In this document: in pieces, positions 51,701 through 59,742 of the stretch
How positions within the stretch are numbered: position 1 is the stretch's first letter
Layout: each line of letters begins with the position of its first letter
Assembly (NCBI GenBank): GCA_023417065.1
Contig: JAEZGH010000089.1
Coordinates: 124,001 to 188,000 of the forward strand
DNA: 64,000 nucleotides
Source of the DNA: Bacteroidota bacterium
Lineage (GTDB): Bacteria; Bacteroidota; Bacteroidia; Cytophagales; Cyclobacteriaceae
Direction: 5' to 3'
Position numbers and translations under genes: made by a program
Notes under the pieces: model-generated
Told to the model about the DNA's origin: nothing
The model's input: the letters and a program-made list of their open reading frames with translations, nothing else
Database searches by the model: none

Positions 51701-54373
51701 TACATCGACGAACCAGGATGGTACAGCCGGATGCGAGGCAGTGAATCCGGCGCGCCCAACCTGATAAGCTTCAGCGCTGAAAAGACGAACTACAACGTCG
51801 GAGAAACAGTGAAGCTCGGCATTCCGACACCGGCGAAAGGCAGAGCGTTGGTGAGTATTGAAAATGGAAGCCGTGTGCTGACCACGGAATGGATCGATAC
51901 TGCTGAAGGAGAGACATCCTACAGTTTCAAAGCTACTGCGGAGATGACGCCCAACGTCTATGTCCATGTTTCAGTGATGCAGCGCCACAGCCAAACGCTG
52001 AATGAACTTCCGATTCGCCTATACGGCGTAACGGGCGTAAATGTCGAAAATGAGGGAACACGTCTCGAACCACTGATAACTATGCCTGATGAGCTGGAGT
52101 CGGGCAAGGAGGTAGTTATTCAGGTTAGCGAAAAATCGCGGAAGAAAATGACGTATACCATTGCAGTTGTGGATGAAGGCTTGCTGGATATCACGCGTTT
52201 CAAAACGCCTGATCCGTGGAGTCGGTTCTACGCAAAAGAAGCGCTTGGCGTAAAAACATGGGATATGTTCGATCAGGTGATTGGCGCGTACGGCAATCGG
52301 CTCGAGCGTGTACTGACTGTGGGTGGTGATGAGGATGCTACCTCTACGGAAGGCGATCCCCGGGCAAACAGATTCAAGCCTGTGGTTAAATTTTTTGGTC
52401 CTTTTACTTACGACGGCAAAACGCAGACTCATCGTTTCACCATGCCTCAATACATTGGTTCGGTGCGAACGATGGTCGTGGCCGGCTATGAAGGAGCGTA
52501 TGGCAAAGCAGAGAAGGCCGTTCCCGTGAGAAAGCCGTTGATGGTACTGGCTACATTGCCCAGGGTACTCGGACCGGAAGAAACGGTGAAGCTCCCTGTG
52601 ACAATTTTCACAGAGCGCAAGGATGTCCGCAATGTCAAGCTGTCGGTGAAAACATCCGGACCTGTTCAAGTTTCCGGAGGCAATAGCCAGGATGTTGCGA
52701 TGCCAGCATCTGGCGAAGTTACGGCTGATTTTCAAATACGCGTCAAACCAGAGATGGGCGTTGCGCGGATTTCGGTTACAGCATCATCAGGTAGCTACAC
52801 TGCGGAAGACGTTATAGAAATTGACATTCGCAATCCGAATCAGCCCGTTACCAGGATTTTGGAATCGTTCCTCGAAGAGGGTAAGTCGTGGGAGACTGAC
52901 GTTCTTCCCTTTGGCATCGCGGGGACTAACTCGGCCACGCTCGAGGTGTCGAACTTGCCACCTCTAAATCTTGCATCGCGCCTGCGTCACCTTGTCCGCT
53001 ATCCTTATGGTTGCGTGGAGCAGACTACATCATCAGTTTTCCCGCAGCTGTATGTCGGATTATTCAAAGAGGTGAGTGACCAGGAGAAGCAATCGATTCA
53101 GGCGAATGTCACCGCAGGTATCGATCGTCTGAAAAGCATGGCGCTGAGAGACGGTGGTTTCTCTTACTGGCCTGGTGGAGAAGACGCCGATTCATGGGGT
53201 ACGTCCTACGCTGGGCACTTCCTGCTGGAAGCATCGGAGAAGGGATACTATGTTCCTGACGACATTCTGAGAAAATGGAAAACGTTCCAGGCCGGACGTG
53301 CCGAAGCATGGCGGCGGGATACCCGTTACTTCAACAATGATCTTCAGCAGGCGTATCGCCTTTATACGCTCTCTCTGGCAGGATCGCCAGCCCTGGGCGC
53401 GATGAACCGGCTGCGTGAAGACGGTGAGCTGTCAAACACCGCGGCGTGGATGCTTGCCGCAGCATATGCAAAGGTCTCGCAATTTGAAGCAGCGAAAGAA
53501 TTGGTAGCAGGTCTTAATACTAATGTTAAGTCGTACCGAGAATTGTCTTACAGCTATGGATCGGCAGTACGCGACAAGGCGCTGATACTCGAAACGCTGG
53601 TCTTGCTGAATGACCGTGCAAAGGCATTTGAAGTTCTGAAGGAAATCTCGCAGGAACTCAGTGATCCGCAGCGGTGGATGAGCACGCAGGAGTCAGCAAT
53701 GTGCCTCAAGGCAGTCGCGGCATTTGCAGGATCCGAAAAGCGCGGCGATCTTTCATATACTTATACGGTTAACGGTAAAGCTACACGTGTTGTGAGTAAG
53801 CAACCCCTGTCGCAGATTATGCTTCCCGTAACGGACGGAAAGAACCTTCGGATGAGCATCGAAAGCAATTCCAGTGCGCCGGTGTTCGTACGACTCATTA
53901 CAGAGGGGACCCCTGCAAGAGGAGATGAAGATCAGGCAGAGAATAATCTTTCGCTGACAGTCAACTATTCCGATATGCGCGGTAACCCGATCGATGTTTC
54001 ACAGCTTGCGCAGGGAACTGAGTTTATGGCAGAAGTGACGGTCAGGCATCACGGTGTTAGGTCGTCGTATGAAAACCTTGCACTTGCGCAAGTGTTTCCT
54101 TCCGGGTGGGAGATCACGAACCTTCGCCTCAATGATGATCAGGCGCTGTTGAAGACAGATGGCTTCGATTACCAGGATATTCGCGACGATCGTGTCTACA
54201 CGTATTTTGGACTGCGCCAGAATGAGCGCAAGACGTTCCGGGTGATGCTCACCGCCAGTTATGCAGGCACGTACTATCACCCCGCGATAAGTTGTGAGGC
54301 GATGTATGACCGGAGCATTTACGCACGCAGAAAAGGATTTGAAGTGCAGGTGATTAAGGCGGGCACGCCATAG
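48800..54373 (+). CDS. Bacterial alpha-2-macroglobulin
   Basis: An 1857-residue protease-trapping protein. An N-terminal membrane anchor (7-27) replaces the lipobox of E. coli YfhM. A series of macroglobulin beta domains follows, then the A2M and thioester (TED) domains. The thioester motif CVEQ (Cys1405-Gln1408) is intact in PYGCVEQTTS, so covalent capture is expected. A Tyr/Asp-rich insertion (about 468-500, with YYDDDYYYYYDDYDW) is unusual and lies between two cysteines. The gene is followed after 8 bases by pbpC, the standard A2M-PBP1C pair proposed to trap proteases and repair peptidoglycan at breaches. Confidence 0.95.
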   Translation: MKKNTVTGIVIGLSAIVLVTLGYFYFNSSGRKADRPTFVNSAFAEYISSYTAGVVSTRSPLRIIFASDMADSAMVGKEVNQKLFAFTPSIKGKAFWLDRRTIEFRPEQRLSPGTKYQAEFLLSKIRSVPRELETFQYTFQTIAQNFEVRVTNLKPYEARELKRQKIEGVLLTADDAEGDVVEKAFRSHQGNNALKVSWVHSGEGKQHHFTIEEVERKTDASSVVITVDGSPLGIKETSTNEVEIPAVNDFKLLHVDIIQSPTQQIVLRFSDPLKDGQTLQGLVTLDGGERLDFDIEENLLRIYPATKISGKKTVRIESAIRNLFDRKLKERAIAEVLFEELSPAVRFTGQGSILPSANGLVLPFEAVNLNSVDVTVFRIFEKNILQFLQVNSIGDRRELYRVGKRVTRKKIALDKSGVTDFNKWNRYTLDLSEIIQPEPGAIYQVQVSFRKQYASLPCIAADEDIQEFPQYEPEPDPSVYYDGYYDDDYYYYYDDYDWRERNNPCHQSYYTQDRFISKNLLASDFGLTAKRGDDGRTFAFITDLSDANPAGGVTVELYNFQQQLLETATTSSDGKVEFNPKDQPFVIIARKGGQRGYLKLTDGEALSTSSFEISGESVQRGLKGFLYGDRGVWRPGDSLHLTFILEDKVNHFPDNHPVVFELQNPQGQITNRIVRASSVNGFYSFATATSADAPTGNWTGRVKAGAFTHTQTLKIETIKPNRLKINLDFGVQRFDNANVSGELQVNWLHGPPGRNLKAEFDMTMVKVPTTFKEYPSYTFEDASRGFYSETQSAFDGFTDSEGKASVALNLDLGTPPPGFLQVVLRGKVFEESGNFSIDRLSIPYSPYKSYVGMKLPEGEKYSGILYFDKQHAVELVTCDADGKGVSRNNLDVKLFKLDWRWWWDNSGAGIANYVNGSSSRLIKRDVASTRNGKGVYTLLMKSDTEEYGRYYLQVCDPASGHCTGKVIYIDEPGWYSRMRGSESGAPNLISFSAEKTNYNVGETVKLGIPTPAKGRALVSIENGSRVLTTEWIDTAEGETSYSFKATAEMTPNVYVHVSVMQRHSQTLNELPIRLYGVTGVNVENEGTRLEPLITMPDELESGKEVVIQVSEKSRKKMTYTIAVVDEGLLDITRFKTPDPWSRFYAKEALGVKTWDMFDQVIGAYGNRLERVLTVGGDEDATSTEGDPRANRFKPVVKFFGPFTYDGKTQTHRFTMPQYIGSVRTMVVAGYEGAYGKAEKAVPVRKPLMVLATLPRVLGPEETVKLPVTIFTERKDVRNVKLSVKTSGPVQVSGGNSQDVAMPASGEVTADFQIRVKPEMGVARISVTASSGSYTAEDVIEIDIRNPNQPVTRILESFLEEGKSWETDVLPFGIAGTNSATLEVSNLPPLNLASRLRHLVRYPYGCVEQTTSSVFPQLYVGLFKEVSDQEKQSIQANVTAGIDRLKSMALRDGGFSYWPGGEDADSWGTSYAGHFLLEASEKGYYVPDDILRKWKTFQAGRAEAWRRDTRYFNNDLQQAYRLYTLSLAGSPALGAMNRLREDGELSNTAAWMLAAAYAKVSQFEAAKELVAGLNTNVKSYRELSYSYGSAVRDKALILETLVLLNDRAKAFEVLKEISQELSDPQRWMSTQESAMCLKAVAAFAGSEKRGDLSYTYTVNGKATRVVSKQPLSQIMLPVTDGKNLRMSIESNSSAPVFVRLITEGTPARGDEDQAENNLSLTVNYSDMRGNPIDVSQLAQGTEFMAEVTVRHHGVRSSYENLALAQVFPSGWEITNLRLNDDQALLKTDGFDYQDIRDDRVYTYFGLRQNERKTFRVMLTASYAGTYYHPAISCEAMYDRSIYARRKGFEVQVIKAGTP

Positions 54374-54381
54374 GTATAATC

Positions 54382-56757
54382 ATGTCATGGCCTAGGCGAA
54401 TACAACTGTACATCGCACGCCATTGGAAGTGGATGCTTCCATTGACGTTACTATTTACCTGGTATCTTGCGTGTCTTCCTGCGCAGCTGTTTCAGGAACC
54501 GTATTCCACAGTCTTGTTCGCCCGCGATGGCCGGTTATTGTCGGCTTCAATTGCTGATGACGGCCAGTGGCGTTTTCCGCTGTCGACGTCCGTGAATGAA
54601 AAATACAGGAAGGCGCTGATCATCTATGAGGACAAACGGTACTTTTCACATCCCGGTGTTGACGTGCTTTCGCTCGGAAGAGCAATGAGACAAAACTTTA
54701 CGTCCGGCAAAGTAGTGAGCGGAGGAAGCACCATCACGATGCAGGTTGTCAGGCTTTCCCGCAAAGGACGTGACAGAACTGTACTCGAGAAAATCCGTGA
54801 GATCATCCTTGCTACGCGACTGGAGCTGCGTTACTCCAAAGACGAGATTCTCAACCTCTATGCCTCGCATGCTCCGTTCGGGGGCAACGTCGTGGGAATT
54901 GAAGCGGCATGTTGGCGTTACTTCGGGCGCGGTGATAAACAACTTTCCTGGGGCGAGGCCGCGTTACTTGCAGTGCTTCCAAACTCGCCGGCGCTCATAC
55001 ATCCGGGTAGAAACCGCGAGACCCTTCGCAGGAAGCGCGATGATGTTCTGGAGCGACTCTGGCGTGCAGGAACCATAGATTCGCTGACGCTGGCACTTGC
55101 GCGAAATGAGCCGCTCCCTGAATCGCCTCTAGCCTTGCCGCGTCACGCGCGTCACTTGCTTGGACGCCTCGGTCGCGATGGCCACCGCGGGAAGGCAGTC
55201 GTGAGTACCGTCGACTTCTCATTGCAGGAGAGGGTGGAAGAAACGTTGGAACGAAATCACCTGCGATTAAAAGGCAACCAGATTCACAACGCAGCTGCGG
55301 TAGTTGCTGATGTCGCAACGGGGGAAGTGCTCGCATACGTCGGTAACGTTGGGTCCAAGAAACAGGACGCGATTGATGTTGACGTTATCCAGGCACGGCG
55401 AAGTACAGGGAGTATTTTAAAACCATTCCTCTATGCCGCGATGCTCGACGACGGGAAGATCCTGCCATCTGCACTACTCCCGGATGTGCCCACGTTTATC
55501 AACGGCTTTGCTCCCAAAAACTTTTCTCATGACTACGATGGTGCAGTGCCTGCAGACCGGGCGCTGATCAGGTCATTGAACATTCCCGCGGTGCACATGC
55601 TCAGGGAATATCGCTACGAACGGTTTCACCGACTCCTGCAGCACATGGGTATGCGGACACTCGACAAGCATCCCGATCATTACGGACTATCGTTAATACT
55701 CGGCGGCGCAGAGGGAACACTGTGGGAGATCGCTGGCATGTATGCATCGATGGCCAGAACGCTGAACCGATATGCAACGCTTCCCGGCGGGAACCGGTAT
55801 ATGAGAAAGGATTTTCACCCGCTGTCATATATTCCCAAAGCTTACGATTCATCATTGTATGATTATGAGCCAACGTCATTCCTGAGCGCAGGATCGATTT
55901 ACCATACCTTTGATGCGTTGAAAGAATTATATCGGCCTGGGGAAGAATCCGGATGGCGATACTTTGCCAATCAGAAGAACATTGCGTGGAAGACAGGAAC
56001 AAGCTTTGGGTTTCGCGATGGGTGGGCCGTTGGCGTGACACCCAGATATGTGGTAGGTGTATGGGTTGGAAATGCTGACGGAGAAGGAAGACCAGGGCTG
56101 ACCGGAAGTGATGCTGCAGCTCCTGTGCTGTTCGAAATATTTTCTTATCTGAATAGTGACACGTGGTTTGCCCGCCCTGATGGGGAGATGCAGCGCGTGA
56201 GAGTGTGCAGAAAAAGCGGCCTTCGAAGCTCATCGAATTGCCCGGAAACTGAAACGGTCTGGGTTACAAAGAATGGTTTACAATCCCTGCCGTGTCATTA
56301 TCACAAGACGATTCATCTGAGCCATGACCGGCGGTTCCGTGTCAACAACCTATGTGCACAGGCTTCTGAAACAATCTCCATGGAGTGGTTTGTACTGCCA
56401 CCTGCGCAGGAATATTACTTCCGTAAGAAAAATGTAAGTTATCAACCTCTGCCTCCTTTCAGACCAGGATGTGTTGCCGATGAAGGTAATATCATGGATT
56501 TCATCTATCCTAAGGACAATGCCAGGTTCTTTATTCCGCGAGATCTAACAGGCAGGGAAAATGAGGTCATTTTCCAGCTTGCTCACCGCGATGAGAGTGC
56601 AACGGTGTATTGGCATATCGATGGAAACTACATTACAAGTACGAGGAGACACCACGCTCTGGCAATCCGTCCGTCGGAGGGAAGTCATCGATTGATGGTA
56701 ATGGACGAAAATGGGAATGTGCTGGAGCAGGATTTTGAAGTTCTACCACATCTATAA
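54382..56757 (+). CDS. pbpC: Penicillin-binding protein 1C
   Basis: A 791-residue class A penicillin-binding protein. One membrane anchor (16-33) precedes a GT51 glycosyltransferase domain (about 55-235) with catalytic Glu in IYEDKRYFSHPGVD and GGSTITMQ. The transpeptidase domain (about 285-600) has STGSILKPF (Ser344, Lys347), SLN (398-400) and KTGT (537-540), all intact. The C-terminal BiPBP_C domain (about 695-790) is the mark of PBP1C. Located 8 bases after the alpha-2-macroglobulin gene in the same operon. Confidence 0.95.
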   Translation: MSWPRRIQLYIARHWKWMLPLTLLFTWYLACLPAQLFQEPYSTVLFARDGRLLSASIADDGQWRFPLSTSVNEKYRKALIIYEDKRYFSHPGVDVLSLGRAMRQNFTSGKVVSGGSTITMQVVRLSRKGRDRTVLEKIREIILATRLELRYSKDEILNLYASHAPFGGNVVGIEAACWRYFGRGDKQLSWGEAALLAVLPNSPALIHPGRNRETLRRKRDDVLERLWRAGTIDSLTLALARNEPLPESPLALPRHARHLLGRLGRDGHRGKAVVSTVDFSLQERVEETLERNHLRLKGNQIHNAAAVVADVATGEVLAYVGNVGSKKQDAIDVDVIQARRSTGSILKPFLYAAMLDDGKILPSALLPDVPTFINGFAPKNFSHDYDGAVPADRALIRSLNIPAVHMLREYRYERFHRLLQHMGMRTLDKHPDHYGLSLILGGAEGTLWEIAGMYASMARTLNRYATLPGGNRYMRKDFHPLSYIPKAYDSSLYDYEPTSFLSAGSIYHTFDALKELYRPGEESGWRYFANQKNIAWKTGTSFGFRDGWAVGVTPRYVVGVWVGNADGEGRPGLTGSDAAAPVLFEIFSYLNSDTWFARPDGEMQRVRVCRKSGLRSSSNCPETETVWVTKNGLQSLPCHYHKTIHLSHDRRFRVNNLCAQASETISMEWFVLPPAQEYYFRKKNVSYQPLPPFRPGCVADEGNIMDFIYPKDNARFFIPRDLTGRENEVIFQLAHRDESATVYWHIDGNYITSTRRHHALAIRPSEGSHRLMVMDENGNVLEQDFEVLPHL

Positions 56758-56830
56758 ATTACTGAGAGGTAGGTCCTTACTTGGTTATCTTTAAATCTTT
56801 GCTAAATTAGGGATAGTTTATTCCAGTGTT

Positions 56831-58123
56831 ATGAAACCGCTTAGACTTTTTGCACTGGTAGGTATACTTTTTTTGGTACTGCGACCGCTGCCTACCCACG
56901 CCTTTCAATTGTCGGGTGAACATCCGAACTATGTTGTGATTGGTGCTTTTAAGTATCACAAGAACGCCATTCGTTTTACGAATCGGGCGCTCAAGAATCT
57001 TCGTATGAATGCCAAATACGAGATGAATCCCAACAGGAATCTGTATTACGTATACGTGCTCAACACCGCCGATCGCGAGGAAGCCATTGCCGAAGCGCGT
57101 CGTCTGCGTGAAGAGTCGGAATACAAAGACACATGGGTGTACAATGGATTTCTTGGCAAGATAAAAGCGGGTGCTGATCTGGCATCGTTTCAAGGTGTAG
57201 ATATCAATCCTATCTCTGAAGCCAATCATACGCCATCAACTTCTGATTTCGCTCCGGCTGGCGCTGAAGACTTTCTGGCAACTGCCGACAACTCAACGCC
57301 ATCGCTTGTTAATACCAACAACACGAACACTAACACTGACGCCAATACGAGCACTAACATCAACTCCACGTCCGTGGCTGAACATGTAGCTCCTGATGAC
57401 GCCGATGACGACGAAACCAAAGGGAAAAAGTTCTTCTTCAAGCTGACGCGGATACTCGATGAACAGGCGATAGAAGGTGACGTTGACCTTATTGATCATG
57501 AGAAGCTCAGAAAAATCGGCTCCTATAAAGGCAATACCAACGTACGTGTTTTAAGTCCTCCGGGGAAGTCTGGCAACCTTTCTGTTGTATGTGAAGTGTT
57601 CGGATACAGAAAAATGCAACGGGATATCAATTACAATGATCCTGAAGGGGAAGGCATTACCCGAAATGAATCAGGCGCAGTGGTGATACCGTTTGAATTG
57701 GTGCGTCTCCAGAAGGGCGACATTGCCACGATGTATCATGTGTATTTCTTCAAGGATGCAGCCATCATGCGTCCTGAATCGCGATTCGAAGTGACGAGTC
57801 TCCTTGAGATGCTTGTTGAAAACGACAAATACAAAATCCGGATTCACGGACATGCCAACGGGAAAAACGCCGGGAAGATCATCTACGCCAATGAAGGTTC
57901 AGATAACTTCTTTTCACTTACCAACACCAAAGAAGGTTTTGGGTCATCAAAGAAACTTTCTTTCGAACGCGCTGAAGTCATCCGCCGGTTTTTGCTCAGC
58001 AACGGAATTTCTCCCGAACGCATGCAGGTCAAGGCCTGGGGCGGAAAGAAACCGATACACGACAAGATGAGCTCGCGCGCGCAGGAGAACGTTCGCGTCG
58101 AGATAGAAATCCTCGATAATTAG
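56831..58123 (+). CDS. OmpA-family outer-membrane protein with SPOR-like N-terminal domain
   Basis: A 430-residue exported protein. After the signal peptide (to about residue 25, PTHAF) comes a SPOR-like fold (about 33-110, with NYVVIGAFKYHKNAIRFTNR), then a low-complexity linker rich in Asn and Thr (about 157-184), a beta-domain, and a C-terminal OmpA domain (about 310-430) that binds peptidoglycan: IRIHGHANGKNAGK and RAEVIRRFLLSNGISPERM. It resembles gliding-associated or envelope-anchoring proteins of the phylum. It is separate from pbpC (73-base gap) and convergent with the cystathionine beta-synthase-like gene. Confidence 0.86.
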   Translation: MKPLRLFALVGILFLVLRPLPTHAFQLSGEHPNYVVIGAFKYHKNAIRFTNRALKNLRMNAKYEMNPNRNLYYVYVLNTADREEAIAEARRLREESEYKDTWVYNGFLGKIKAGADLASFQGVDINPISEANHTPSTSDFAPAGAEDFLATADNSTPSLVNTNNTNTNTDANTSTNINSTSVAEHVAPDDADDDETKGKKFFFKLTRILDEQAIEGDVDLIDHEKLRKIGSYKGNTNVRVLSPPGKSGNLSVVCEVFGYRKMQRDINYNDPEGEGITRNESGAVVIPFELVRLQKGDIATMYHVYFFKDAAIMRPESRFEVTSLLEMLVENDKYKIRIHGHANGKNAGKIIYANEGSDNFFSLTNTKEGFGSSKKLSFERAEVIRRFLLSNGISPERMQVKAWGGKKPIHDKMSSRAQENVRVEIEILDN

Positions 58124-58128
58124 GCCGG

Positions 58129-59502
58129 CTAGGTCGTTATGGCGCGCAGTACGTCGTGCTGGGTAATGATGTGCACTTTTTCTGATGCATCATCGCGAAC
58201 CAAAACGGCCTTGTTGTCTTTGTTGAGCAACGACGACAACACGTCGAGCGTGCTGTCAGGAGCTATGAACAACATCGGCTTGTCCATTACTTCTCCGACC
58301 TGCTTGTTCTGAAGCTGCGGATCCTGAATGATCTTTTCCAGCAACGATGCCGAGCTGACGCTTCCCACGAACTGCGTATCTTCGAGGACGGGAATCTGAT
58401 CGATTCCTTCGCGATTCATCAGCAGAATTACATCACTGACTTTCGAATTTTTTGATACGGTGTGCAGGCTGTCTTTGCCGTTGCGGGCCTGAATGATATC
58501 GCGCGCCGATTGGAAGTTTCGCGACTCGAGGAAGCCGTGATCCTTCATCCATTGGTCGTTATAAACTTTGGCAAGATATCGCGTGCCATGGTCGGGAAGG
58601 AGAATTACCATTACGTCGCCTTCCTTCATATTTTCCCGTGCGTATTCCAAAGCACCGTGGACTGCGGAGCCGCTTGACCATCCCACAAAGAGACCTTCTT
58701 CGCGCGACAGCTTCCTCGCGGCAATAGCGCCATCTTTATCAGTCACTTTGATGAAAAGATCGATTACATCAAAGTCGACGTTCTTGGGCAGGATGTCTTC
58801 TCCAAAGCCTTCGGTGAGATAGGGATAAATCTCATTCTCGTCAAAAATCCCCGTCTCCTTGTACTTCTTGAAAACAGAACCATACGTGTCAATTCCCACG
58901 GTAACAATATTGGGGTTCTGTTCTTTCAGAAATCTCGCTGTTCCGCACATTGAACCACCTGTTCCCACAGTGGCAACGTAATGCGTGATTTTTCCTTCGG
59001 TCTGTTTCCAGATTTCAGGACCAGTAGTCTGGTAGTGTGCTGCAGCGTTGGAGAGGTTGTCGTACTGATTAGGATAAAACGAGTTCGGTATCTCTTTGTT
59101 GAGTTTACGCGCGATTGAGTAATAAGAGCGTGGATCGTCGGGTGCGACGTTTGTAGGGCAGACGATTACTTCAGCACCGACTGCTTTAAGGATATTAATT
59201 TTCTCCTGAGATTGCTTATCTGCCATAGTGAAAATACAGCGATAGCCTTTCGCAATAGCTGCGAGAGCAAGTCCCATACCTGTATTTCCGGATGTGCCTT
59301 CGATAATTGTTCCGCCTGGTTTCAGGATGCCTGCTTTTTCGGCGTCTTCAACCATTTTCAAGGCCATGCGGTCTTTGGTTGAGTTGCCCGGGTTGAAGTA
59401 TTCCACTTTTGCCAGAATAGTACCAGGGATGCCCTTGTTGAGCTTCTGCAGTTTTACCAGGGGCGTATTGCCAATGGTTTCAATTATCGAATTGTAAATC
59501 AT
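58129..59502 (-). CDS. Cystathionine beta-synthase-like PLP enzyme with CBS domains
   Basis: A 457-residue fold-type II PLP enzyme. The PLP lysine is Lys43 in NPGNSTKDR, the substrate loop is EGTSGNTGMGLA (about 69-80), and the phosphate loop is GTGGSMCGT. A C-terminal pair of CBS domains (about 330-455) is present, as in mammalian and yeast cystathionine beta-synthase. It would condense serine (or O-acetylserine) with homocysteine; cysteine synthase activity is the main alternative. Monocistronic, with a -7 box upstream. Confidence 0.93.
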   Translation of the reverse strand: MIYNSIIETIGNTPLVKLQKLNKGIPGTILAKVEYFNPGNSTKDRMALKMVEDAEKAGILKPGGTIIEGTSGNTGMGLALAAIAKGYRCIFTMADKQSQEKINILKAVGAEVIVCPTNVAPDDPRSYYSIARKLNKEIPNSFYPNQYDNLSNAAAHYQTTGPEIWKQTEGKITHYVATVGTGGSMCGTARFLKEQNPNIVTVGIDTYGSVFKKYKETGIFDENEIYPYLTEGFGEDILPKNVDFDVIDLFIKVTDKDGAIAARKLSREEGLFVGWSSGSAVHGALEYARENMKEGDVMVILLPDHGTRYLAKVYNDQWMKDHGFLESRNFQSARDIIQARNGKDSLHTVSKNSKVSDVILLMNREGIDQIPVLEDTQFVGSVSSASLLEKIIQDPQLQNKQVGEVMDKPMLFIAPDSTLDVLSSLLNKDNKAVLVRDDASEKVHIITQHDVLRAITT

Positions 59503-59520
59503 CTCTCGCGTTTAAACGGC

Positions 59521-59528
59521 CAAAATTA
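59521..59528 (-). promoter_or_regulatory. Putative -7 box (TAATTTTG) of the cystathionine beta-synthase-like gene
   Basis: An exact TAnnTTTG on the minus strand, 18 bases before the ATG. No matching -33 TTG. The rest of the 240-base gap (59503-59742) holds no gene I can support. Confidence 0.4.
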
Positions 59529-59742
59529 ATAAAAACCCGGAGACGAGGCCCAGAATCGTTGGGAAACCTGTCACAGGCAGACGACTGAAGCTGGGGAGCC
59601 AGCTATATCGGCGGGTTAGAACGCCGGTATCACAAAAACGGGGTTGGTCACCTGATGGTTCAAACGGCTGCAACTCTTCACTCCTGAAAAGAAACTTTTC
59701 AACGCGTCGATACATCACAAGGGATCAACCAACCTGAACGTT

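Noticed and set aside
52019..52735. 238-residue minus-strand reading frame inside the alpha-2-macroglobulin gene
   Set aside because: A shadow of a well-matched gene; composition (His, Arg, Cys rich) is typical of antisense translation.
55601..56233. 210-residue minus-strand reading frame inside pbpC
   Set aside because: Antisense to intact transpeptidase motifs of pbpC; no independent support.
59512..59718. 68-residue minus-strand reading frame
   Set aside because: No domain, no signal, and it overlaps the -7 box of the cystathionine beta-synthase-like gene.
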